Shown here: positions 1 to 9,499 of the stretch, piece after piece
How the letters are laid out: every line of letters starts with the position of its first letter
Position numbering within the stretch: position 1 is the stretch's first letter
Made by a program: the position numbers and the translations under genes
Assembly: GCA_964628195.1 (NCBI GenBank)
Contig: CAZVPF010000003.1
Location: forward strand, 112,327-176,326
Length of the DNA stretch: 64,000 nucleotides
Source: CAZVPF01 sp964628195
GTDB lineage: Bacteria > Planctomycetota > Phycisphaerae > Sedimentisphaerales > Anaerohalosphaeraceae
Reading direction: 5' to 3'
Notes under the pieces: model-generated
The model's database searches: none
What the model saw: only the letters and a program-made list of their open reading frames with translations
What the model was told of the DNA's origin: nothing

Positions 1-1
1 T

Positions 2-1258
2 ACGGCAAGGGCGACGGAGCGAACCATCGCCGCGCAGGTCGCTAACGAGGCTTTCGCGAAAATCAAGCTCTACGGCATCGAGCCCAACCCGGACGGAAAC
101 CCCGTCTGCGTGGACTTTTACGACATCGCGGGCAGGTTCTACACGGACAATGACAGTATCGGCGCAAACGAGGAATCATACGCCGATAAAATGTTCGCCT
201 TTCCGAGTGTGCACAGTTATCTCAGACCCGAGGACAAAAAATACCACTGGTCGGCACTGTGCAGGTATGTCGACGCGAGCACTGCACAGGTAACCGTTTT
301 CGTCAGCCGCCTGACCGGCGCCGGGCAGGTTCTTTATCCTCATCCGTTCGACCCGAAGAATCCAGATCTTTACGTCGAAAGACCGCGGCCTATAAGGATA
401 AAGATAGATTCTGACGCAGCCGATCTGACTCAAAACGAAATTCTCGTCCATGACGATGATTATATTGTCGCAGCAGATGAAGTGCCGCTGTGCGAATATA
501 TCGAAGGCGAATGCACACTTATTGAAGAATCAACGGGGATACCGCTTATTGTTATCGAAAAAAGCGATTACATTAACGACGACCCCTCTGCCGGCGACCC
601 GCCCAGGAAACTGACACTTTCTAAAGCCTCGCCGGTCAGTGGTGATTTTTATGTTTACGCAATACCCAAATCCTCCACAGGCAACAACCGTTACCCGTGC
701 ATCCATACCGCACAATATACGATTACAAACCCAACTGTCGAGCCGGTAAGTAAAAAGGTTCCCGGCGACCCGGATGTATGCTTTATTTTGCGGTGGGATT
801 ACACTGCCGATGCTGCGGTTGACTACGACCGCGGGCCCGATCTCGACCTTGTTGTCACACGGGACGACGGAACGGATCAGGAAACACTGCCAGATTATAC
901 CGACGCAGACGGGGACCTGGTTTACGAATTCGGCCCTACCCCGATTTTCGGCGGGATAATGACACACGATGACAGCGGGGACTACGAATATCTCGATCCT
1001 GACGGAGAACCGAAAACCCGCGGCGACGGCGGCGGGCCGGAGAGAATATACTGGCCCTTATTCGAAGACTCAGCTTACTACACCATAACCGTAGTCGACA
1101 CCGGAAATCCTGCAGGATGGAGCGGAACACTGAACTCCTACACACTTGAAATATATATAAACGGAACACTCGCTGACAGTAAAACACAGTCAGATTTTAC
1201 GGGTATGCCCGATAACTGGACAATCGATCCGAGTACTTATGAATTACTATTACCATAA
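2..1258 (+). CDS. Pseudopilin-like protein (GspI/PilV type), 5' truncated, with a YfaP/DUF2135-like C-terminal domain
   Basis: The frame is open back to base 2 with no stop, so the gene starts upstream of the window and its prepilin leader is not visible. The first visible residues (ATERTIAAQVANEAFAKI) look like the end of the long N-terminal helix of GspI/PilV pseudopilins. The C-terminal part, about bases 760-1185, is beta-rich and contains PDLDLVV, then a D/G-rich stretch with GPERIYWP, then a YTITV strand. That pattern resembles the DUF2135/YfaP-like fold of secreted proteins. Its stop overlaps the start of the next pseudopilin gene by 20 bases, so the two are probably translated together. 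Role inferred: minor pseudopilin of a type II secretion or type IV pilus-like system. The pilin call rests on context and the helix; the C-terminal domain call is tentative. Confidence 0.55.
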   Translation, partial: TARATERTIAAQVANEAFAKIKLYGIEPNPDGNPVCVDFYDIAGRFYTDNDSIGANEESYADKMFAFPSVHSYLRPEDKKYHWSALCRYVDASTAQVTVFVSRLTGAGQVLYPHPFDPKNPDLYVERPRPIRIKIDSDAADLTQNEILVHDDDYIVAADEVPLCEYIEGECTLIEESTGIPLIVIEKSDYINDDPSAGDPPRKLTLSKASPVSGDFYVYAIPKSSTGNNRYPCIHTAQYTITNPTVEPVSKKVPGDPDVCFILRWDYTADAAVDYDRGPDLDLVVTRDDGTDQETLPDYTDADGDLVYEFGPTPIFGGIMTHDDSGDYEYLDPDGEPKTRGDGGGPERIYWPLFEDSAYYTITVVDTGNPAGWSGTLNSYTLEIYINGTLADSKTQSDFTGMPDNWTIDPSTYELLLP

Positions 1259-2357
1259 CAAAAAAGCATTTACCATAACAGAGCTTCTCGTGGCCATCGC
1301 CCTGCTTGCGGGGATCATGGTCGGTTCGGGGCTGGTGTTCAGCAAGGCCGTCGAGACCCAGCAGATATCCAGCGCGACATCGGAAATAACCCAGAAGTAC
1401 CAGGCAATCTGCAGGCAGCTTGACACCGACTTCGGCGGACTCCGCAAAGACGGCGAAATTTTCCTTGTATGGATGCCGGTTTGGGACCCGGAACGTGAGC
1501 GCTATGTAAATTTCGACAGGATCATGTTCTTTGCAGACGGCAGCTTTCAATCTTATACAAACCCGGACCTGCTGCCAGGGAATCGTGCAAGGTTAAATTA
1601 CATGATAGCCAGAAATTCCGAGGATTACAGGCCGCAGGATTGGGATTCCGTAAATGGCAGATTTTATATGGACAAGCAAGAAAGAATACTTGCACGAAGC
1701 CAACATTTTTACACTGCAGAGGTCGGCCTCGACGTATTCCCTGACATGGGCGGTTGGAATATCGATGAATTTCAAGATAATGAAGAATCTCTCGAATATC
1801 AAACAATGACAATGAATGACTGGGTAAACCTATTCGACACAGGGCCTGGGCCAAGCCCTGAAAAGAGTGACATTATGGCTATTATTACAGATATTATATT
1901 GTTACTGGACCCTGATACCGAAACACCTTACGGCACGATAGCTCCGGCTGACAACAGACCGATGGGTACACTTGCCGACCTTGACGATATTTCCACCTAT
2001 CATAACATATTGGCTCCGGGCATCAGTGAATTCAAGATTCAAGCTTGGTATGAACCAGAACAGAGATGGTTTCCTGAAGTAAATCCGGACAATGATGTTG
2101 CAGGCGACTTAACAGATTCAGACTTCGAGTATGATACAACAGATACTACAAAGCTTTCGGGTGAAAGTTTAGGCATCTGGTACCCCTTTGGATATATCGG
2201 TTCATGGTCTGTGCCTACAGTCTTTCCTATGGATTCGGCAAGCTTTGACAATATCCCCGGTCTGGGTAAGGCTTTCAAGTTCACTTTCACGATTCATGAC
2301 AGCGGGGGAGTTTTTCCGGATGGTAAAACTTTCAGTCATATAGTTTATATTGATTAA
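1239..2357 (+). CDS. Prepilin-type N-terminal cleavage/methylation protein, GspJ/PilW-like
   Basis: A protein of 372 residues. It starts with a short basic leader, then a prepilin peptidase site of the form KA|FTITE with Glu at +5, followed by a hydrophobic helix (LLVAIALLAGIMVG). This is the class III signal of type IV pilins and pseudopilins. After the helix comes a heptad-like stretch (VETQQISSATSEITQKYQAI) typical of GspJ/PilW, then a long soluble domain I do not recognise. The ATG lies inside the end of the upstream gene (20-base overlap). A GspK-like gene follows after 13 bases. The order I-J-K matches minor pseudopilins that form the tip of the T2SS pseudopilus. Parts of the gene (about 1550-2340) are clearly richer in A+T than the flanking coding sequence. 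Confidence 0.7.
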   Translation: MNYYYHNKKAFTITELLVAIALLAGIMVGSGLVFSKAVETQQISSATSEITQKYQAICRQLDTDFGGLRKDGEIFLVWMPVWDPERERYVNFDRIMFFADGSFQSYTNPDLLPGNRARLNYMIARNSEDYRPQDWDSVNGRFYMDKQERILARSQHFYTAEVGLDVFPDMGGWNIDEFQDNEESLEYQTMTMNDWVNLFDTGPGPSPEKSDIMAIITDIILLLDPDTETPYGTIAPADNRPMGTLADLDDISTYHNILAPGISEFKIQAWYEPEQRWFPEVNPDNDVAGDLTDSDFEYDTTDTTKLSGESLGIWYPFGYIGSWSVPTVFPMDSASFDNIPGLGKAFKFTFTIHDSGGVFPDGKTFSHIVYID

Positions 2358-2370
2358 CAGGAGCTGAAAA

Positions 2371-5300
2371 ATGTTTATAGCTCGCATAAAAACAGTACGC
2401 CGCCGGCAACGCGGTTCGGCGTTTATAATGACCGTGGTTCTCTCGGTCCTGCTTGCGGTTATCGGTGTCTTTTTCGTTACCGCCTCTCGCGTTAACGATA
2501 TGGCTGCGGGTGCCTCGGCTGACCAGTACGAACTCGAATCTGCCGCCGAAGCGGTGACCGGAATGATAAGCAATGTCCTTGTAGAAGACCTCTACGGCCC
2601 CGAGCCCGGGGCAGGCTTGCAGCAGAACCTTTTGGCGCCGCCAAGCGCCGAAGGCTCACTTTTGGATGTTCATGGAAACAGCATTTATGACTATGATTAC
2701 GTAAGCGATGAGGATAAATATTACAATGAGCCCTGGGACTCGCCGGCTAAGGACGAGTGGCTTGCCGATATCGAACCCTACAACGCCGATCCGGGCGGTT
2801 ATGATTTTGACTGGCGGTATATTTCGGACCTTACCCGAGTACTCACCGACACCGAAAGGACACTTGTGCCCGAACCTGTCGGAACCGATCACCCCCCTGC
2901 CGGTGCAGGCGTGCCCGCAGACGCGGACGGCGACGGTGTTACGGACTCCCGCTGGTTCATGCTGGACAATATTTTCACCAGCAATGGCGACAACTGCTAC
3001 GCTGCGGTGCGAATTATCGACAACTGCGGCATGCTCAACCTGAACACCGCCTATGACATAACACCGGACAGCGACGGGTCGTATCTTACAAGTGTCGATT
3101 ACCACGCCTTTTTGCGGGGCGATGACAGGGACCCGGATAATGTCGGCAATATCATGGATGCAAGATACCCTGACAGTATCGATTTGCCGAGCACCTGGCC
3201 TTACTCAGAAGAAAGCCAGAAGATGTGGCAGGATTATGTCTTCGATATTGAGAACCCGGACCCGATGTGCAGCTTTTTCGACATATCCGACGAACTGGAG
3301 ATGCGGAACCGATACCTGCTGACAAGCCTTGCGATTGCACGGTTTGAGAGAGAAGGACTTGGCGAGGTAGACCCAATCGGCTATGCTACCTTTGACTGGG
3401 GTAGGGGACAGTTTACACCGGGATGGAATACACACCTGCGTGTAAAGAGGATACCTTATTCTGAGGAGGACTTTTACGACGGCAACAGCGAATGGAAGGA
3501 CGCAGACAATCGCTGGCTGTGGCGTGTGGACCACAGAAACTTCGACAGTTCATCCGGGCCGTTGGATTCCGATAATGCCTGGAAATACGACAGAAGACAC
3601 GTATGCACATTCTACAGCTTCGACAGGCAGATAAGGAGAAGGGAATATCCGGCACTTGATAATTCTGTTTCACCTTATATATGCAAACCAAGTGAGCTCA
3701 ATAAAGTTTTGCTTGAAATGAACGAAGAATTTTACCTTGAGTTAGTTGATGAAAGTCTTTATTTAATGGATGAAGGTCCTTTTATCGCACCTCACAGAAA
3801 GCCCGGTTTTAGTTATAATATTTTTCCAGATGACATCTTTATAGACGAAATTAATGATGTTGTATACGGCACTCATCAGGCCAGAATAGATATCATACGC
3901 CTGCTTTATGGTCTTAAGTACTACTTTATGGTTGTCGAAGGAATGGACCATAACGAATCAGCAAAAAAAGCCGCTCAAATTGTCGTTAATATTGTCGATT
4001 ACAGTGACCCGGATAGTTCCCAAAAAGTAAACCCTCTGCCAATTGGCTCCGATCCGACTATTTTCGCTGATAATACGGTTAATATTGATGATCTCCAAAA
4101 AGCTGACGATCCAAGCTATATTAATAAAAATGTTATAAATAATATCTTCAGAAATATTACATCATTTTCAATTCCTTTATCCGCTTTAGCGGGCATACAT
4201 GATATTGAGTTCGGCCTTCCTGATACTCTTACTGTTTACGGTTACGAAAAACAGCCTTTCATTTCCGAGATCGCCAGGTATTATCAAGCCGGTTCACCTC
4301 CCACTGAATATTACGCGATCGAGCTCAGCAATCCTTACGACAGCCCTATCGAACTCGGCGGCTGGCAGGTAGAGGTCGGCGGCAGTGTTGTGCACACTTT
4401 CCCCGCAGGGTATACCATCGAGGCAAAAGACAGCGGGATACCGGGCAGAATCGTAATCACCGACAACGGCCCGGGCTGGTACGACACCGCGTCTCCGCGC
4501 AGCAAGGGAATATTCACCAGCTTCCAGATAAACAGCGGCGATAATGTATACCTCAAACGGCCCGACCCGGCAAATCCCGGTTCGTTTATTACCGTTGACA
4601 AAACAACCACTGACCAGGCTAATGATATTAACGATGGCACAGTCCCGCTGAAAACCTCCCAGCGGGATGAAAGAGGTTTTCGCGCATCCAACCAAAGCTA
4701 TTACGGAACCCCAGCAAACGACCCCAACAACACAACCTGGCCGGTATCGCTGGGCAAGGCAAGCGGATTTGAATATCCGAACTCCGAAAGTTACCCCCTG
4801 CCCGTGGATAACAGCGGCCGGGGCCTGACCACGCTTGAGGGGCTTGTCTCCGTCCTCAAGGTCGGAAGCAGTGCGGCAAAAACGATCACCGAAGAGATAG
4901 CCGGTGCAGCTCTCGAAAGCGATATCCGTTTCGACTTCACCGACACCGACACCCGCAAGGTGTTCGAGTACGTAACGATACTAAATCGTGACGAGGGCAC
5001 ACTGCCGGGCAGGATCAACATCAACACCGCACCGATGTACGTATTGCGAGCAGCGATACCGATTAACCAGGAACTTGACCCCGGACTAACAGAGGCAGAG
5101 GAGACATGGAACTGGAACGAACTTGCCGAGGCTGTCTATGCTAAAAGGTACGAAGCAGGCGGCAACTCTTTCGAGAACGTTTGCGAGCTTATCGACCTTT
5201 CGGAATTTAACACGCCGCGCGACGGAAGCGACTTCGACAACGCCGTAGAAAAACACAGCATCCTGTCCCAGGTCTTCAATAAATACACCGTTCGCAGCGA

Positions 5301-5445
5301 TGTATTCACGGCGTATATACTCGTGAGGCTGGGCGAAGAAGGTCCGATGAAACGCTGGACAGCGATCTTTGACCGCAGCGGTGTTACCGGCCCGGATGAC
5401 AGGCCGAAGATTGTCGCTATGCACCCTGTACCCAACCCTCGGTAA
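2371..5445 (+). CDS. GspK/PilX-like minor pseudopilin, very long, with an internal lamin-tail-like domain
   Basis: 1024 residues, about three times the usual GspK length (about 300-330). The N-terminus is basic, then GSAFIMTVVLSVLLAVIGVFFVTASR, a single hydrophobic helix as in GspK/PilX. The C-terminal part contains GRININTAPMYVLRAA (around residue 880), the helix-hairpin-helix-like signature of GspK. Residues about 630-750 (YYAIELSNPYDSPIELGG ... FPAGYTI ... IVITDNG) look like a lamin-tail (LTD) Ig-like domain, which is unusual in GspK. An AGGAG ribosome-binding site lies 7 bases before the ATG. It is last in the I-J-K series. The middle third (about 3640-4260) is conspicuously A+T-rich compared with both ends. 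The convergent neighbour begins only 9 bases beyond the stop. Confidence 0.65.
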   Translation: MFIARIKTVRRRQRGSAFIMTVVLSVLLAVIGVFFVTASRVNDMAAGASADQYELESAAEAVTGMISNVLVEDLYGPEPGAGLQQNLLAPPSAEGSLLDVHGNSIYDYDYVSDEDKYYNEPWDSPAKDEWLADIEPYNADPGGYDFDWRYISDLTRVLTDTERTLVPEPVGTDHPPAGAGVPADADGDGVTDSRWFMLDNIFTSNGDNCYAAVRIIDNCGMLNLNTAYDITPDSDGSYLTSVDYHAFLRGDDRDPDNVGNIMDARYPDSIDLPSTWPYSEESQKMWQDYVFDIENPDPMCSFFDISDELEMRNRYLLTSLAIARFEREGLGEVDPIGYATFDWGRGQFTPGWNTHLRVKRIPYSEEDFYDGNSEWKDADNRWLWRVDHRNFDSSSGPLDSDNAWKYDRRHVCTFYSFDRQIRRREYPALDNSVSPYICKPSELNKVLLEMNEEFYLELVDESLYLMDEGPFIAPHRKPGFSYNIFPDDIFIDEINDVVYGTHQARIDIIRLLYGLKYYFMVVEGMDHNESAKKAAQIVVNIVDYSDPDSSQKVNPLPIGSDPTIFADNTVNIDDLQKADDPSYINKNVINNIFRNITSFSIPLSALAGIHDIEFGLPDTLTVYGYEKQPFISEIARYYQAGSPPTEYYAIELSNPYDSPIELGGWQVEVGGSVVHTFPAGYTIEAKDSGIPGRIVITDNGPGWYDTASPRSKGIFTSFQINSGDNVYLKRPDPANPGSFITVDKTTTDQANDINDGTVPLKTSQRDERGFRASNQSYYGTPANDPNNTTWPVSLGKASGFEYPNSESYPLPVDNSGRGLTTLEGLVSVLKVGSSAAKTITEEIAGAALESDIRFDFTDTDTRKVFEYVTILNRDEGTLPGRININTAPMYVLRAAIPINQELDPGLTEAEETWNWNELAEAVYAKRYEAGGNSFENVCELIDLSEFNTPRDGSDFDNAVEKHSILSQVFNKYTVRSDVFTAYILVRLGEEGPMKRWTAIFDRSGVTGPDDRPKIVAMHPVPNPR

Positions 5446-5454
5446 CGCAGCCGC

Positions 5455-7365
5455 TTAATCAGCAGGGGCAGGTGTTGGAACCGGTTCAGGGCCGGGCATA
5501 TCTTTGCCGTCCTGCGGCGCAGCAGCTTGTTTCATACTATTGAAATACTCGACTATCTCAAGCAAATGCTGCCTGGGAAGCGCGATTTCGGTCGTGATCG
5601 AACCATCGCCGACCTTGCCCGCTGCGGCAAGACAGCTTTGCGACTGCGGGGTCGATTGTGCGATTTTCTCGAGCATCTCGGCTGCGTGCGGGTTAGCTTG
5701 CCCGATATGCGGCATGAAGTAAAGGCCGCCTGTCATTGCGCGAAGTATGTTGAACGACGCCACAAAATCCGCATCCGCCGCACCGGGCAGTGTCTGGATA
5801 ACAGTCTTCATGTCACCGCTGGGCCTGACAGGAATGAACCGTTTGGTCTTGTCGATAAGCCCGGTCATTTTATCCTCGCAGTCCGGGCCCATATAAAAGA
5901 GCATCATGTCGTTAACGAAAGCCAGATTATAAGCGGCGTCTTTATACATCTCCGCAGCCAGTTTCATGCCCTGAGCCCGGGGATCGTTTGGGTCGGCGGC
6001 AACGGGCTGTTTTATATCAAACTTTACCATGTCCACCTCGGTGCCGGCAAGCTGCATAGCGGCAGGCTTCAGCTCGAGCGACATCGGCATGTTAAAGAGC
6101 CTGTAAATGTCATTTGCCGCAGGTATCGCTTTTCGTACAAGCGCCCTGCTTTTTTCCGTATCCTGAACCCGAATTACCTCAACGATTTCCATAGGCGGAG
6201 TGCCGGGCATGTAGGAAAAACTAAACGCCATCTCATCACCGACCACATCGAGCCAGCCTGCCATTAACTCATTTAACATTGTAAGCTGGTCGGACCCTGC
6301 CTGAGTAGGGAATATCCGGGAAAGTGCGTCCAGAAACATGCTGTTGAATTTTTCGGCAAAAACGCGGTTTGTTTTCAAGGAACAGTTTACGACAGCTGGT
6401 TCGTCGAGAAAACCGGCCAGTTTGAAGCCGGGCGTATTATCCGGGTCCGGCACGAGCATCGCTGCCATATCAGTGCCCGCACGAGCCGTCAGCGTCTTTT
6501 TAAGGTGCAGAACTTCCGTGCCGGGCTCGAGGTTGATGCTCAGCGAGTCGAGCTCGGCGAGTGATTTTGAGAGAAGCTCGAGGTAAACCATGAGCATTTT
6601 TGCGTTTGCCGCCTGATCCGGGTTTGTCGCCGAGGAGAACATTATCATCTGCCTGGCCATGTTCACCATGTTCTCAAGCTGCATAGCGTAGCGGTCGTAC
6701 ATGCCGCCTATATTCGCATAAGCCCATACACCCGGCGAAGCCGCATCCTGCAAGTGCTGCGCCGTCAGTGCGGAGCGCAAGGACCAGTCGGCAGGTGTGG
6801 TTTGACGCAAAATATCCTTTTTGTAGCTCATTAGAGCGGCCTGATGCTTTTCGGGTGTAACAACGGCGTAGGTTTTGCCCGAAAGAACCAAAAGCGAAGC
6901 ACCGCCCATCGGTGTGGTCGCCGGAAGGTTATAAACACCTTCCTGCTGGGGAACCTGCGCGAGGGATTCGGAAAACTTGCCGGCATCTGCAAGCGGCACG
7001 AAGATCAGGTACGGGCCCGGCTGAAAAGTCGTGATCTTCTGCCCCGGCCCTTCTGCCGGAAACATCACGACGGCGAATGTGCCTTTCGTATCCACGCCCA
7101 CAAGCTGCGGACTGCCGAGAAGCTGGGCGATCTGCATCTTGAGGAACATATTGAAGCTTAACGGGGATATGCCCATTAAATACTGGTCGGCGTTGTAGAG
7201 CGTGCCGTCAAGGTCGTTAATCTTTAGACAAACCGCGGCATCTGCCGGGATAAGTTCGAGAAGATCCGAACCTGCGGTCTCAGCCGTTGCCGATAGAGCC
7301 GGCAGCAAGCCGATCATTGCACAAAAAACACATACACTGACGATTTTCTTAAAAGTAGAAAACAT
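5455..7365 (-). CDS. Secreted/periplasmic protein, DUF3352-like
   Basis: 636 residues with a Sec signal peptide at the N-terminus (basic MFSTFKK, hydrophobic core, probable cleavage after SATAETA). The mature part opens with LLELIPADAAVCLKINDLDG. That opening is typical of DUF3352-type proteins, which read (x)LIPADA-x-(V/A)-(x)-v-x-(D/n) and are common in cyanobacteria and planctomycetes. The function of this family is not known. The last 25 residues are Pro/Asp-rich and may be disordered. A GGAG box lies about 7 bases upstream of the ATG. The gene lies 23 bases downstream of the inositol monophosphatase gene in the same direction, so the two are probably cotranscribed. I see no enzyme motif. 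Confidence 0.55.
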   Translation of the reverse strand: MFSTFKKIVSVCVFCAMIGLLPALSATAETAGSDLLELIPADAAVCLKINDLDGTLYNADQYLMGISPLSFNMFLKMQIAQLLGSPQLVGVDTKGTFAVVMFPAEGPGQKITTFQPGPYLIFVPLADAGKFSESLAQVPQQEGVYNLPATTPMGGASLLVLSGKTYAVVTPEKHQAALMSYKKDILRQTTPADWSLRSALTAQHLQDAASPGVWAYANIGGMYDRYAMQLENMVNMARQMIMFSSATNPDQAANAKMLMVYLELLSKSLAELDSLSINLEPGTEVLHLKKTLTARAGTDMAAMLVPDPDNTPGFKLAGFLDEPAVVNCSLKTNRVFAEKFNSMFLDALSRIFPTQAGSDQLTMLNELMAGWLDVVGDEMAFSFSYMPGTPPMEIVEVIRVQDTEKSRALVRKAIPAANDIYRLFNMPMSLELKPAAMQLAGTEVDMVKFDIKQPVAADPNDPRAQGMKLAAEMYKDAAYNLAFVNDMMLFYMGPDCEDKMTGLIDKTKRFIPVRPSGDMKTVIQTLPGAADADFVASFNILRAMTGGLYFMPHIGQANPHAAEMLEKIAQSTPQSQSCLAAAGKVGDGSITTEIALPRQHLLEIVEYFNSMKQAAAPQDGKDMPGPEPVPTPAPAD

Positions 7366-7388
7366 AAACCACTCCGTATTTGAAATAA

Positions 7389-8201
7389 TTATTTAAGCAT
7401 CTCGATTATTTTGGGATGAACGTTTTTATTTGCCCCCAGTATGCGAAACGACGATCCGTCGTAGTTGTCAAGGTCCACTGGGAAAAGGCCGCCGCCCTGA
7501 AGGTCGGTCATTACCCCGCCTGCGTTTTGTATTATCAGCGCCCCTGCCGCAAAATCCCACAGCCGGGGCATCGTCGTCATAGCCCCCACTAACGAGCCTT
7601 TTGCAACGTATGCGAGGTGAAGCGCGGTCGTGCCGAGGTTACGGAACCGGCAGCGTTTCATAATTTCTGTGACTTTCGGCCAGGCGTCGGGCTCGATGTG
7701 GTTATCTACGGCGAAGCTGCTGAACTCGTTGAAGTCCTCATCGCTCGTGTGAATGGTAGAATAATTAAGCTGCGAATGGTCGTCGCCGGCGGCGGTGAAC
7801 ATCGATTCAGTTGCAGGGTCGAAAACAACTCCCACGATAGGCCTGCCCTGGTGCATAACCGCGACCGAAACGGAAAACCCAAGCAGTCCGTGGGCGTAGT
7901 TATTGGTTCCGTCTATCGGGTCTATAACCCACCATATCTGGTCCGAGCCCCTCGGAAACTGTTTCAGCATCCGGCCGCCGCTGCCCTCCTCGCCGATAAA
8001 TCCGTGGTCGGGGTAGGTCTCCTTCACACGGTCGATGATGATTTTCTGACATATAGCGTCCGAGGCAGTTACCATCTCCTTGCCGTTTTTGATCTCTGAA
8101 CTCACGTAACTAATGTCTTCCATGGCACGCTGGCCGGCGAGCCTGGCTGCAACAACAGCAACTTCAAGCATTGCGCTGATATCGGCATATTCAAGTTTCA
8201 T
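7389..8201 (-). CDS. suhB: Inositol monophosphatase family protein
   Basis: The protein has 270 residues from the ATG at 8201, which has a GGAAGAG box 5 bases upstream; a TTG 36 bases further out is possible but less likely. It shows the family's metal-binding and catalytic motifs in order: GEEGSG (metal Glu), WVIDPIDGTNNYAHG (the DPxDGT motif) and LWDFAAGALIIQNAGG near the C-terminus, matching WDxAAG-x8-GG. Length is normal for the family (about 260-270). These enzymes are Mg-dependent, Li-sensitive cytoplasmic phosphatases acting on inositol-1-phosphate and related sugar phosphates; the exact substrate cannot be read from sequence. It is upstream of the DUF3352-like gene in the same operon. 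The symbol is by family, not by proven orthology. Confidence 0.85.
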   Translation of the reverse strand: MKLEYADISAMLEVAVVAARLAGQRAMEDISYVSSEIKNGKEMVTASDAICQKIIIDRVKETYPDHGFIGEEGSGGRMLKQFPRGSDQIWWVIDPIDGTNNYAHGLLGFSVSVAVMHQGRPIVGVVFDPATESMFTAAGDDHSQLNYSTIHTSDEDFNEFSSFAVDNHIEPDAWPKVTEIMKRCRFRNLGTTALHLAYVAKGSLVGAMTTMPRLWDFAAGALIIQNAGGVMTDLQGGGLFPVDLDNYDGSSFRILGANKNVHPKIIEMLK

Positions 8202-8302
8202 AAACTCTTCCGCAAAAGCAAATAATTTCAGTGTCAATTGCCAACCTGTCGCCCCCTGACGGGCTTGACAATAATTAAACAGCCGGATATTCTAACATAA
8301 CA

Positions 8303-8776
8303 ATGAAACAAAGCCAACAACCAAGTTCCGATAAAAAACAGATTATCGCACCCAAAACCCGAATGTGGGCTGGATTATGCTTTCTGCTGCTGCTCTCGGT
8401 TTTCGCACTGATATGGGCAATCAGCCGGGGATGGGTGACGGGTGCGCTGGTTTTCGGTGCCTGCGGGTTCAAACAGTCGACCGGATACCCCTGTCCCGGG
8501 TGCGGTGTAACAACTGCACTTACAGAATTTATTAAAGGAAATATGGTTCAGGCCTTTATTATTCAGCCCGCCGGGGCGTTTTTAGGCCTCATGGCAGTAG
8601 TTTCAGCTATTTTTTCTTTACTTATCGCATTGTTCGGTGTAGATTTTGGGATTTTACGGGTCGTTACGACCGGGACGTTCTTGAAACGTCTTTTGTTGAC
8701 TCTGCTTGTCGTGTTTTTGGCAGGCTGGGCCGTTACTTTATCCCGTGCTTTTGTGGAAAACAATGCATTTAAGTAA
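8303..8776 (+). CDS. DUF2752 small membrane protein
   Basis: 157 residues with three likely transmembrane segments (residues about 25-45, 90-115 and 130-150). Between the first two is GACGFKQSTGYPCPGCGVTTALTEFIKGN. The CPxCGxTxA signature defines the DUF2752 family of small inner-membrane proteins. The role of the family is unknown. The gene is divergent from the inositol monophosphatase gene across about 100 bases. Its 3' end overlaps the following lipoprotein gene by 14 bases, so translation of the two may be coupled. Confidence 0.75.
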   Translation: MKQSQQPSSDKKQIIAPKTRMWAGLCFLLLLSVFALIWAISRGWVTGALVFGACGFKQSTGYPCPGCGVTTALTEFIKGNMVQAFIIQPAGAFLGLMAVVSAIFSLLIALFGVDFGILRVVTTGTFLKRLLLTLLVVFLAGWAVTLSRAFVENNAFK

Positions 8777-9476
8777 TTACAATTTAAGATGGATAAAACA
8801 GGCAATTCGGGCAGGTAAGTGCCCTGTTGTAATCTTGCTTGCTGTATTCATGATTTTGGCCTCCGGCTGCAATGTAGGCGGGGTTCTGGGTGAGCCGACA
8901 TCCAGTGAAAAAAAAATACCAGCAGAGTATGACATCTCTAAACATAAAGACAGCCGGGTTTTGATACTCGTCGATGAGGCGCGGTCAAGCGGGGCGACAT
9001 ACAAAGACAGCCTCGAACTTGCAGAGACCCTTGAAGCGTACCTGATCGACAAAACCAGGCTCAAGGGTGAACAGATAATTCTTCAGGACGATTCAAAGCT
9101 GTCTAATATAACGGAATACCAGTTTTCAAAGATGCCGGTCGAGGATGTCGCAAAGGTTGCCAAAGCGGATATAGTGATTTATGTCGGCTTGCTTGAGTTC
9201 GAGATGTACCAGGCGGGCATGAAGGATTATTACAGCGGGTCAATGGCCGCCAGGGCAATGATCTTCGACTCGACAGGGAAAAGGCTCTGGCCTGTCAGTA
9301 TGGACGGCAAGCCGGTACATGTTGCGGTGGAACTGGAAACCAAGGGAAGAGCTTTGGCGATGGCAAGGATGACCACCGCCGCGGCCCACTGCATTGTCAG
9401 GTATCTGTACAACTGCCCCAAGGACCAGTTTGATATAAGAGAAGAACAAAAGGAATACGAAATGTACAGTTGGTAA
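8763..9476 (+). CDS. Lipoprotein of unknown function
   Basis: I place the start at the ATG at 8763 (237 residues); an upstream in-frame start would add unrelated residues that overlap the previous gene deeply. The N-terminus is basic, followed by a hydrophobic core and a lipobox LASG|C (VFMILASGCNVGG), so the protein is predicted to be lipidated and membrane-anchored. The mature part (SRVLILVDEARSSG..., DIVIYVGLLEF...) looks alpha/beta but I do not recognise a family. It overlaps the DUF2752 gene upstream, and serA starts 23 bases downstream. Confidence 0.7.
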   Translation: MHLSNYNLRWIKQAIRAGKCPVVILLAVFMILASGCNVGGVLGEPTSSEKKIPAEYDISKHKDSRVLILVDEARSSGATYKDSLELAETLEAYLIDKTRLKGEQIILQDDSKLSNITEYQFSKMPVEDVAKVAKADIVIYVGLLEFEMYQAGMKDYYSGSMAARAMIFDSTGKRLWPVSMDGKPVHVAVELETKGRALAMARMTTAAAHCIVRYLYNCPKDQFDIREEQKEYEMYSW

Positions 9477-9499
9477 TAATTTTTTTGGAGTGTGCGAAT

